From JAZDMK01 sp043800975 (GTDB taxonomy: Bacteria; Bacteroidota; Bacteroidia; Bacteroidales; JAHJDW01), in NCBI GenBank assembly GCA_043800975.1, contig JAZDMK010000224.1:1-5360 (forward strand): a DNA stretch of 5,360 nucleotides, in the 5' to 3' direction. The translations under genes and the position numbers were made by a program. This document shows, piece after piece, positions 1-5,360 of the stretch (position 1 is the stretch's first letter; each line of letters opens with the position of its first letter). The notes under the pieces are model-generated. The model did no database searches and was not told the origin of the DNA. It saw only the letters and a program-made list of their open reading frames with translations.

Positions 1-492
1 TAAATCTATTGTTTCTTTGCCCCAAGCCGCTTTTGTCCCTGTAAATGATTTTATTTGTGTCCATGTTGTACCACTATTGCTGGATACTTCGACATAGCCG
101 TAATCATAATCCTTTTCAAACTCATATTTGTGCCAGAATTCTATGGATGCGCTTATTGTTTTTGTAAGATCGATAGTTGGAGATGTTAGCGCAGAAGTCA
201 GATTGCTGCTGTAATATCCATTAGGGCTTTCAGTCCAGCTTATTAAACCTGAATGCGCTGATTCTGTTGTTTGTGCCCAAGGTGACTGCGCAGTCCAGTC
301 TCCTGTCCCCATTTCCATATTATCCTGAAAAATAACTGTAGGTATTTTTGTTGTTCCATTGGCTGCATTTGATAATTCGCTCCAATTTCCTACATTATCG
401 GCTACTTTTATTGCAAAATAATAAGTAGTTGTATGATCAAGCCCTGTTACAATTACGGATTCTTTTGAGCCGCTGGAAGACGGAGTAGGTTC
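1..492 (-). pseudogene. In-frame continuation of the subtilase beyond the TGA (rest of FN3-3 and a second J-like sandwich), partial at window edge
   Basis: Translating the same minus-strand frame past the TGA gives 164 further codons with no stop, running off the window. The first part completes the interrupted FN3: TGLDHTTTYYFAIKV and WSELSNA match the strands of the two upstream FN3 copies. From about 336 down to 1 there is a second MAM/choice-of-anchor-J-like domain, shown by VIFQDNMEMG, TSPTIDL, and a VEVSSNSGTTW stretch that parallels VSYDNGTTW in the first copy. No strong RBS or start codon precedes it, so it is probably not an independent gene. It is either the severed C-terminal part of the protease, expressed only by readthrough, or proof of an assembly error at 493-495. 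The true C-terminus, where a cell-surface sorting or anchoring signal would be expected, lies outside the window. Confidence 0.85.
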
Positions 493-3400
493 TCACGATA
501 CCTGTGTGGCACTTGTAAAATTATTAGCCGTAATCTGAGAAGTTGAATATCTTAAATCGTATAATGAAGCTGTTCCTATATTTCCATCGTCTCCTACGGC
601 AGTCCATGCAAGAGTGATTGATTTAAATGTTTTATCTGTAACCGCGGCATCTGTTATTGCGCTTGGCGGTGTAGGGTCATTTTCTTTTTGGATTGCATTA
701 TAAATATTTAGTCTGCCCCCTGTTACTGTTTTGCCGGACAAAGCAGGTTTCGGGTCTGCGGTGCTTAAAATTTTGTCTTTTACCTGTGAATAGGTCAATT
801 CTGGTTTTTGCGACCAGACTAATGCTGCCGCGCCGCTTACATGCGGAGTTGCCATTGATGTGCCGCTGTAAGAAGCATAGGTATTACCTGGCGTAGAACT
901 TACTATACTTACACCAGGCGCGCCTAAGTCAACAGTTGTTGGCCCGTAGTTTGAGAAATATGCGAGCGCATCATTATGATCCGTTGCGGCAACTGAAATA
1001 ATATTTGTGCAATCGTATGCGGCAGGGTAGAGGGGGGATGTGTCACTGTTTGCGGCGCTATTTCCTGCTGCTGCGACAAATAATTGGCCTTTTGTTTTTG
1101 CATATTCAATGGCATCTTTTAATGCCTGTGAATAGCTGCCGCCTCCCCAAGAGTTGCTGGATACTTTTGCTCCCATATTCGCGGAGTATATTATTGCGGA
1201 TACAGCGGCAGAATAAGAGCCTGAGCCGCCGGCACTCAAGAATTTACATGCCATAATTTTTGTCGTCCAGTTAATGCCTGCTACACCTTTACTGTTATTC
1301 CCCGTGCCGCCAATTGTTCCTGAGCAATGTGTTCCGTGTGAATTATCATCGAATGGGTCGCTGTCATTATTGCAAAAATCATATCCATAATAATCATCTA
1401 TATATCCATTATTATCATCATCTAGGCCATTATTTGGGATTTCACCCGGATTGTGCCACATATTTGCTGATAAATCTTCATGGTTGTAATCAACGCCGGT
1501 ATCAACTACAGATACTACAATTTGTCCTGATCCTGTCCAGTAATTCCAAGCCTCCGGAGCGTCTATGTCACAATCAGCTGTTCCCCCTGTCTGTCCTGTA
1601 TTATTAAGGCCATATAATTCAGTAAATTTAGGGTCATTTGGAACCAAAAATGCCTCTGCAATATAGTTATGTTCCGCATATATAACCCTAGGATCATTTT
1701 CAAATTCCTTTATAGCATCTTCTTCGGATAATCCTGAAGTTAACCTTACCTGATATACATTTATTTCCTTAAATTCTTTTATAGTTTCAGCGCCGATTTC
1801 TGAGTTCAGTTGTTCGAGAGTTTCGTGTTTAAAGTCAGAAGCATTAAGTTTTACCAATAATTCTCCCTCTATATATTGTGCAGAAGAAGAAACAGGCTCT
1901 GTTTCTTCTTCCTGCTCTATTGCCTGAACAACAGTTGCGTTAAGTCCGTTTACTTTTATATCAGTCAAGGAGAATTCTAACGGGCTTCCTCCCGTATTTG
2001 ATATAGTCAGTGTTTTTGTAGTTGTACTGTCGGGTAATAGAGTTACCGGCGGCATTTCCGCAGGGCTAATAACTGCCTTTGGCAGGGTTAATGTAGTTGT
2101 ATATATAACATTTGATAATCCGGATTCATTATCGGCATTATCCTTTGATTTAATAGCAAAATAGTATTTTGTATCAGCCGCTAAACCGTTTATTGTGAAG
2201 GATTCAGAGCTTCCCGCAGTATTTGGCTTAGTTTCACCAATTACTTGAGTTGCGTTATTCCAGTTTCCTGATGTTATATTATTTGTGGCATATCTTATAT
2301 CATATGATAGAGCCTTTCCTGTGTCTCCGTCATCTCCCGGGGCAGTCCATTGCAAGGTTACATAATTAATTCCGGTTTTTGAAACAGATAGATTTGAAAT
2401 TGCAGATGGCGCAGTTGCATCCGCAGGCTCAATGCCTACTATCTCTATGTCATCAATATAAATACCTTCGTAGTCATTGGATATAGCGTCGCCTGTATCA
2501 AAACTAAATCTTATCTTGATCTGATTGCCTGTCTGCAATGAAACATATCCTGAACTTGTCCATGCTTCTTCGCTTGTAGTCGTCGAACTTATTGACCATG
2601 CTGTTTTCCATGTCGTGCCGTTATCATATGAAACCTCTGCCTTTAAAATATCATAAGGAGATGAAAATGATTCCACATAGCGCCAATAATTAAAAATAAG
2701 TTCAGCGCTTGTTGCAATCTGAAGATCTATTGTCGGAGATGTTATTGTGCCGTAGTTTTGTTTGCCTGTGTCATAACTTGATGTTTTTTCATTACCGTAA
2801 TACCAAGATGTAGTGGTGCTGTTAAATCTTTTTTGCGATAGATGCCAAAGGCTTGGCCCGCTGTCGCCGTCTGTTCCTGAAATGGTCCACCCATTGAGGC
2901 CATTTTCCATTTTGTCCTCAAATAAAATTGTCGCATTTCCGGTTTCTGCCGAAATTACATTTGATATTCCGGAGGTATTACCCGATTCATCCAAAACCTT
3001 CATTGCAAAATAATATGTCGTATTCGGAGATAATCCTTGCACCGTCATTGTTTCCTGCTGGCCGCTTTGTTTCGGGGAAGGGGCGCCTGAAACTGTAGAT
3101 GCCTGACTGAAATTATCTGCTGTTATTAGACTTGATGAATAGCGGATATCATATGTAGCAGCTGTGCCTGTTAAATTATCATCGCCAACGGCCGTCCATG
3201 AAAGGGCAGTTGATTTATAAGTTGTATTTACTACGGTTAAATCATTTACCTCCGCGGGAGCAGTTGTATCTGCTCCGACAGTCAATGCCTTGTATAAATT
3301 AGCACGGCCGTTGGAAACCATTTTTCCTTGCAGTCCTGCTTTTTGATCAACCGTACTTAACAAACGGGCTTTAATTTGGAGGTTTGTTAATTCGGGGAAA

Positions 3401-4476
3401 TTTGCCCATGTTAATGCGCACATACCTGAAATATGAGGTGTTGCCATGGATGTTCCGCTCAAACTGCCGTATGTGTTATTTGGTTTTGTGCTGTATATTG
3501 TGACTCCCGGGGCGGCGAGGTCAACTGAAGTTGGGCCGTAACATGAAAAACTTGCTAAATTATCATTGTGGTCAGTAGCTGCGACGGCTATGATGTTTTC
3601 GACATCATAACTAGAAGGGTAGTGTGGAGTGGTATCATTATTTGTGCCACTATTGCCTGCAGCAGCTACAAAGAGAGTCCCAGCATTATGGCTTGCCGTG
3701 ATGGCGTCTTTTAAAGCTTGTGAATATCCTCCTCCGCCCCATGAATTGCTTAATATTTTTGCCCCGTTTGCAACAGCATATTGAATTGAACTGATTGCAT
3801 CTGATGTATATCCTGAACCGCTGTCATTTAAAAATTTTACCGGCATTATTTTTGCGTGCCATGCCACGCCGGTTACGCCGATACTATTATTGCCGACACC
3901 CGCTATTGTTCCCGCGCAGTGAGTTCCATGATAGTGCCCATCCATTGGATTATTGTCATCGTAAGCAAAATCCCATCCTCTATAATCATCAATATAACCA
4001 TTATTATCATCATCAAGTCCATTATTTGGAACTTCATCGCTGTTTACCCACATGTTGGCGGCGAGATCAGGATGGTTATAATCAACACCGGTATCAATTA
4101 CAGCGATTACAATATTGCTCGGAACGTCTGTAATAATACTCCAAGCCTCCGGCGCGTCTATATCACTATCCGCGGTGCCTCCTGTTTGGCCTGTATTATT
4201 TAACCCCCAAAGGGATGTGAATGACGGATCATTTGGCGTAGTGGCATTTATACTCAATTTGTAATTTGGCTCGGCATATTCAACATTTGGATCTGTATAT
4301 GCGGATGAAATCGCTGATTCAACTGAGGTATTTGATTGAAGTTTTAATTGGTAAACATTGTTTATTTGAAATTTTTTGATTTTGGTCGCGTTTATTTTTG
4401 TTCGTAAAGCCTGTATTGCCGTATCTTCCTGTTGGATTGCCTTAAATTTAACAAGAATTTCGCCCTCAGCATATTC
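1..4476 (-). repeat. Internal tandem duplication of a prodomain-S8-FN3-sandwich module (period about 2592 bp)
   Basis: Copy A runs from about 4476 down to 2434 and copy B from about 1875 down to the window edge. They have the same domain order and are separated by an extra FN3, a short Ig-like segment and a linker. The offset is exactly 864 codons at the catalytic Asp, His, Asn and Ser and at the FN3 glycine position, so the catalytic domains carry no net insertion or deletion. The prodomains are offset by 866. DNA similarity is visible by eye: the block ccattattatcatcatc occurs at 3998-4014 and at 1406-1422, and gcctccgg..cgtctat blocks precede both S8 domains. The copies differ at many codons, so the duplication is not very recent. 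Confidence 0.85.
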
Positions 4477-4557
4477 CTCTGCATATATTAATGAAGCGCT
4501 GAGTATGCTGGCTGCAATTACAGTTATAAAAATTATGATTGACCATTTTGCTTTCAT
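493..4557 (-). CDS. Tandem-duplicated secreted subtilase (two S8 protease domains), ended by a premature in-frame TGA
   Basis: This is a predicted exported serine endopeptidase of 1354 residues up to the stop. From the ATG at 4557 it shows a signal peptide (1-26, basic start then a hydrophobic core ending SLIYA). Prodomain 1 spans about 28-101 (EGEILVKF to YAEPNYKL), and S8 domain 1 spans 108-424 with Asp155 (DTG), His210 (HGTH), oxyanion Asn302 (AAAGNS) and Ser370 (GTSMATPH). Next come FN3 (432-540), a MAM/choice-of-anchor-J-like sandwich (543-708, ending YIDDIEI), FN3 (715-821), and a short Ig-like segment (826-864) with an acidic linker. Prodomain 2 (895-968) and S8 domain 2 (973-1291) follow, with Asp1019, His1074, Asn1166 and Ser1234. 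FN3-3 starts near 1295 and is cut at 1354. Both S8 domains carry a DDDNNGYIDD loop resembling a calcium-binding insert. Both triads are intact, so both units could be active. In-frame GTG at 4575 is possible, but the ATG has better RBS spacing and starts the signal peptide. Ordinary subtilases have one catalytic domain. The substrate is unknown; extracellular protein degradation is inferred. Confidence 0.93.
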   Translation of the reverse strand: MKAKWSIIIFITVIAASILSASLIYAEEYAEGEILVKFKAIQQEDTAIQALRTKINATKIKKFQINNVYQLKLQSNTSVESAISSAYTDPNVEYAEPNYKLSINATTPNDPSFTSLWGLNNTGQTGGTADSDIDAPEAWSIITDVPSNIVIAVIDTGVDYNHPDLAANMWVNSDEVPNNGLDDDNNGYIDDYRGWDFAYDDNNPMDGHYHGTHCAGTIAGVGNNSIGVTGVAWHAKIMPVKFLNDSGSGYTSDAISSIQYAVANGAKILSNSWGGGGYSQALKDAITASHNAGTLFVAAAGNSGTNNDTTPHYPSSYDVENIIAVAATDHNDNLASFSCYGPTSVDLAAPGVTIYSTKPNNTYGSLSGTSMATPHISGMCALTWANFPELTNLQIKARLLSTVDQKAGLQGKMVSNGRANLYKALTVGADTTAPAEVNDLTVVNTTYKSTALSWTAVGDDNLTGTAATYDIRYSSSLITADNFSQASTVSGAPSPKQSGQQETMTVQGLSPNTTYYFAMKVLDESGNTSGISNVISAETGNATILFEDKMENGLNGWTISGTDGDSGPSLWHLSQKRFNSTTTSWYYGNEKTSSYDTGKQNYGTITSPTIDLQIATSAELIFNYWRYVESFSSPYDILKAEVSYDNGTTWKTAWSISSTTTSEEAWTSSGYVSLQTGNQIKIRFSFDTGDAISNDYEGIYIDDIEIVGIEPADATAPSAISNLSVSKTGINYVTLQWTAPGDDGDTGKALSYDIRYATNNITSGNWNNATQVIGETKPNTAGSSESFTINGLAADTKYYFAIKSKDNADNESGLSNVIYTTTLTLPKAVISPAEMPPVTLLPDSTTTKTLTISNTGGSPLEFSLTDIKVNGLNATVVQAIEQEEETEPVSSSAQYIEGELLVKLNASDFKHETLEQLNSEIGAETIKEFKEINVYQVRLTSGLSEEDAIKEFENDPRVIYAEHNYIAEAFLVPNDPKFTELYGLNNTGQTGGTADCDIDAPEAWNYWTGSGQIVVSVVDTGVDYNHEDLSANMWHNPGEIPNNGLDDDNNGYIDDYYGYDFCNNDSDPFDDNSHGTHCSGTIGGTGNNSKGVAGINWTTKIMACKFLSAGGSGSYSAAVSAIIYSANMGAKVSSNSWGGGSYSQALKDAIEYAKTKGQLFVAAAGNSAANSDTSPLYPAAYDCTNIISVAATDHNDALAYFSNYGPTTVDLGAPGVSIVSSTPGNTYASYSGTSMATPHVSGAAALVWSQKPELTYSQVKDKILSTADPKPALSGKTVTGGRLNIYNAIQKENDPTPPSAITDAAVTDKTFKSITLAWTAVGDDGNIGTASLYDLRYSTSQITANNFTSATQVS

Positions 4558-4562
4558 CTTTA

Positions 4563-4568
4563 CACCCC
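4563..4568 (-). promoter_or_regulatory. Ribosome binding site of the subtilase gene
   Basis: On the minus strand GGGGTG lies five bases (TAAAG) before the ATG at 4557. It can pair with the 16S anti-Shine-Dalgarno sequence through GGTG plus a G-U wobble. This favours the ATG over the GTG at 4575, which has no clear purine-rich site at a suitable distance. The ATG choice also places the lysine-rich n-region directly at the start of the signal peptide. Confidence 0.6.
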
Positions 4569-4621
4569 ATATCACTCATGTTTCGCAGTAAAGATTTAGA
4601 CTACTCTCGCTTAAAAAATAA

Positions 4622-4637
4622 GCATATATTATGCCAA
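4622..4637 (-). promoter_or_regulatory. Possible sigma-54 (-24/-12) promoter of the subtilase gene
   Basis: The minus strand reads TTGGCATAATATATGC. It has the sigma-54 hallmark GG-N10-GC, with TGGCA in the -24 element. The -12 element is ATGC rather than the usual TTGC. The start point would fall near 4611, giving a leader of about 54 bases. CATAAT inside it could instead serve as a sigma-70 -10 box, but no matching -35 is seen 16-18 bases upstream. In such AT-rich DNA a chance match is plausible. Confidence 0.3.
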
Positions 4638-4734
4638 AATTCTATTATCAGGGCAGAAAAGTGGTTTTAATTATAATATATTGCAAATCAATGGCTTAGT
4701 TTTGCGATAATTTATTTTTCAAATGTTCAAAAGT

Positions 4735-4801
4735 TGTCCATAGCTCCAAAGTGTCCATTATTGCTACAAATTGGATCTTTTAGGTGTTTGAAAAATGGAC
4801 A
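4735..4801. repeat. Cluster of three TGTCCAT heptamers, two forming an inverted repeat
   Basis: TGTCCAT occurs at 4735-4741 and 4752-4758, with a period of 17 bases. Its complement ATGGACA occurs at 4795-4801. The outer pair TGTCCATT (4752-4759) and AATGGACA (4794-4801) is a perfect 8-bp inverted repeat around a 34-base spacer. It could be an operator pair upstream of the protease promoter, or the remains of a mobile element's ends. No transposase is visible. Confidence 0.4.
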
Positions 4802-4828
4802 ATGTTTGTTTCAAATGGTGCAACAGGT

Positions 4829-4870
4829 CCGATGGACTCCGTACAGGACGTAGTCATACGGACTCGTCGG
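4829..4870. repeat. Interrupted GC-rich hairpin
   Basis: TCCGTA at 4838-4843 pairs with TACGGA at 4857-4862, and CCGA at 4829-4832 pairs with TCGG at 4867-4870. AG/CT pairs and mismatches lie between these helices. The 13-base apical segment contains GAC-GTA-GTC and can fold further. GGACTC is also directly repeated at 4834 and 4860. There is no U-run, so it does not look like an intrinsic terminator. Confidence 0.4.
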
Positions 4871-4897
4871 AGATGAACACAGACTTGTCCTTCGAAG

Positions 4898-4924
4898 CTC
4901 CCGCTTCGCCTGCGAAGCGAGGAG
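4898..4924. repeat. Strong GC-rich hairpin
   Basis: CGCTTCGC at 4902-4909 and GCGAAGCG at 4912-4919 form a perfect 8-bp stem around a two-base gap (in practice a four-base loop once the innermost pair opens). CTCC (4898-4901) and GGAG (4921-4924) extend the stem past one bulged A. Related agcgaag units follow at 4925-4938. No T-run flanks it on either strand, so an extragenic palindromic repeat is more likely than a terminator. Confidence 0.6.
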
Positions 4925-4967
4925 AGCGAAGAGCGAAGTAGGATAGACGCAGATAAATACAAAGCCA

Positions 4968-5061
4968 GCACGAAGACACGAAAAAAGAAGAAAACACGAA
5001 AATTGGTTTTAAATATTTTTTTTACTTTTCGTGACTTCTTATTTCTTTCATGATTTCGTGG
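4968..5061. repeat. Long imperfect inverted repeat (about 35-base arms)
   Basis: The left arm (4968-5002, from gcacgaagacacg to cacgaaaa) matches the reverse complement of the right arm (5026-5061, from ttttcgtgac to tttcgtgg) with few mismatches and a one-base gap. They flank a 23-base AT-rich spacer. The inner CACGAAAA/TTTTCGTG is perfect. A transcript from either strand would fold into a long hairpin. It resembles dispersed extragenic palindromes or a small non-autonomous element, but no target-site duplication is obvious. Termination of transcription approaching from either side is another possible role. Confidence 0.55.
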
Positions 5062-5093
5062 TTTCTTTCTTTTGTTCTTTCTTTTGTTTTTGG

Positions 5094-5123
5094 TTGACAT
5101 TTGGTAACTAGTTCAGCTATTAT
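5094..5123 (+). promoter_or_regulatory. Sigma-70 promoter of the tRNA-Val gene
   Basis: A consensus -35 TTGACA (5094-5099) is followed after 18 bases by TATTAT (5118-5123), which matches the -10 consensus at five of six positions. Transcription would begin near 5130, giving a leader of about 12 bases before the tRNA. Near-consensus elements are typical of stable RNA genes. Confidence 0.75.
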
Positions 5124-5141
5124 ATCACCACATTTATTTCT

Positions 5142-5214
5142 GGGCGCTTAGCTCAATTGGGGGAGCGTCGCCCTTACAAGGCGAAGGTCACAGGTTCGAA
5201 CCCTGTAGCGCCCA
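5142..5214 (+). tRNA. tRNA-Val (anticodon UAC)
   Basis: This 73-base tRNA forms a complete cloverleaf. The acceptor GGGCGCT/AGCGCCC pairs perfectly over 7 bp, and the D stem is GCTC/GAGC with loop AATTGGGG. The anticodon stem TCGCC/GGCGA encloses the loop CTTACAA, with anticodon TAC at 5175-5177. The variable loop is AGGTC. The T stem ACAGG/CCTGT encloses TTCGAAC. The discriminator is A at 5214. UAC reads GUA and, through wobble modification, other valine codons. CCA is not encoded (the next bases are TATAAA), so a CCA-adding enzyme would be needed. It appears to be a single tRNA: no second cloverleaf is seen in the remaining 146 bases, and no hairpin plus T-run terminator is evident after it. 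Confidence 0.97.
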
Positions 5215-5225
5215 TATAAATAGTG

Positions 5226-5250
5226 TAAAGCGAAAAGCATAAAGCGAAAA
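5226..5250 (+). repeat. Short direct repeat downstream of the tRNA
   Basis: TAAAGCGAAAA occurs at 5226-5236 and again at 5240-5250, a 14-base period over two copies. It begins 12 bases after the tRNA end. It may be a small slippage-derived repeat; no function can be assigned. Confidence 0.5.
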
Positions 5251-5303
5251 ACTAAGGTAGGTTTGATATTTGAGAAATGGGTGAGAACCGGAAAAAGTGG
5301 AGT

Positions 5304-5334
5304 CTTAAGGAGAAAGTGGATGTTTCTCCTTAAG
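5304..5334 (+). promoter_or_regulatory. Perfect 12-bp hairpin enclosing a Shine-Dalgarno sequence and start codon
   Basis: CTTAAGGAGAAA (5304-5315) is the exact reverse complement of TTTCTCCTTAAG (5323-5334), with loop GTGGATG (5316-5322). The left arm contains AAGGAG (5307-5312). The ATG at 5320-5322 lies at the end of the loop, seven bases after the AAGGAG. In RNA the stem would bury the ribosome binding site, as in RNA thermometers and other translational switches. There is no U-run after it, so it is not a standard terminator. It could also be a terminal palindrome of a mobile element whose body lies outside the window. Confidence 0.45.
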
Positions 5335-5360
5335 CCTGTCAGCCCGCTGGGTAAGTACAG
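5320..5360 (+). CDS. Possible start of an unidentified gene, cut by window end
   Basis: An ATG at 5320 follows AAGGAG by seven bases, which is ideal ribosome-binding geometry. The frame is open to the window end, reading MFLLKPVSPLGKY. Thirteen codons are too few to recognise a family or to exclude chance. The start lies inside the 5304-5334 hairpin, which would repress translation unless opened. No clear promoter separates it from the tRNA, so read-through from the tRNA-Val transcript is possible. Confidence 0.25.
   Translation, partial: MFLLKPVSPLGKY

Larger units (their letters stand above)
4640..5093. other. Gene-free, repeat-rich intergenic region
   Basis: I see no convincing gene here. 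Three zones can be told apart. Positions 4640-4800 are very AT-rich, with repeated TGTCCAT heptamers. Positions about 4820-4955 are clearly richer in G and C and fold into hairpins. Positions about 4960-5093 are purine-rich then pyrimidine-rich and form a long imperfect inverted repeat. A 106-codon minus-strand frame crosses the second and third zones. Its Lys/Arg/Asn-rich then Phe-rich translation and its overlap with the repeats argue that it is not a gene. Confidence 0.6.

Noticed and set aside
493..495. TGA read as glycine under the Gracilibacteria/SR1 genetic code (table 25), or as tryptophan under table 4
   Set aside because: The TGA does sit at a glycine position, but it is the only in-frame TGA in about 1520 codons that contain well over a hundred glycines encoded by GGN. 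Every tryptophan uses TGG. Genomes with code 25 would show many TGA codons.
493..495. Selenocysteine insertion at the TGA
   Set aside because: The equivalent residue is Gly, not Cys, in both other FN3 copies, and the position is a structural loop rather than a redox site.
693..4203. Several plus-strand and off-frame reading frames of 60-115 codons inside the protease gene
   Set aside because: They are shadows of the minus-strand coding sequence, lack domains and RBSs, and are His/Tyr/Ile-rich from antisense reading of the Asp/Asn codons.
4902..4919. GC-rich hairpin as an intrinsic terminator
   Set aside because: Neither strand carries a T-run next to the stem.
4780..5100. 106-codon minus-strand frame with a Lys/Arg-rich start and Phe-rich centre
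   Set aside because: It covers the inverted repeat and the GC-rich hairpins, its composition is low-complexity, and its start overlaps the -35 box of the tRNA promoter. No RBS or family resemblance is seen.
5277..5333. 18-codon plus-strand frame reading MGENRKKWSLKEKV, loosely like the start of IS3-type transposase OrfA
   Set aside because: It stops at TAA after 18 codons, has no clear RBS, and shares its bases with the hairpin. The resemblance is short and basic-residue driven.

Overview
The window is an AT-rich bacterial segment, most likely a metagenome-derived contig. It is dominated by one very large secreted-protease gene on the minus strand. A roughly 520-base repeat-rich intergenic region, one tRNA gene on the plus strand, and a short 3' tail follow. 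Standard code use, a sigma-70-type tRNA promoter, a tRNA without encoded CCA, and intergenic DNA full of low-complexity inverted repeats fit an environmental Gram-negative-like lineage, possibly Omnitrophota, Elusimicrobiota or a similar candidate phylum. That placement is a guess from style; no sequence here proves it.

Positions 1-4557 (minus strand) encode a multidomain exported subtilase. The order is signal peptide, fervidolysin-type prodomain, S8 subtilisin domain, fibronectin III (FN3), MAM/choice-of-anchor-J-like beta-sandwich, FN3, and a short Ig-like segment. A second prodomain, second complete S8 domain, third FN3 and second J-like sandwich follow, and the last runs off the window edge. 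All four key residues of the second protease lie exactly 864 codons after those of the first, so the gene is an internal tandem duplication. The reading frame is broken at 493-495 by one in-frame TGA. The TGA sits exactly where both other FN3 domains carry glycine, and the frame is open for 164 more codons beyond it. This looks like a single GGA-to-TGA change that truncates the protein, or an assembly error.

Positions 4558-4640 hold the protease gene's ribosome binding site and a possible sigma-54-type (-24/-12) promoter. Positions 4640-5093 contain no convincing gene. They hold a cluster of TGTCCAT heptamers, two GC-rich hairpins and a long imperfect inverted repeat. A strong sigma-70 promoter at 5094-5123 drives a tRNA-Val(UAC) at 5142-5214. 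The tail after the tRNA holds a short direct repeat. It ends with a perfect 12-bp hairpin that encloses a Shine-Dalgarno sequence and an ATG, possibly the start of a plus-strand gene that continues outside the window.

The protease gene and the tRNA have start regions facing each other across the intergenic region (divergent transcription). Nothing indicates a functional link between them.
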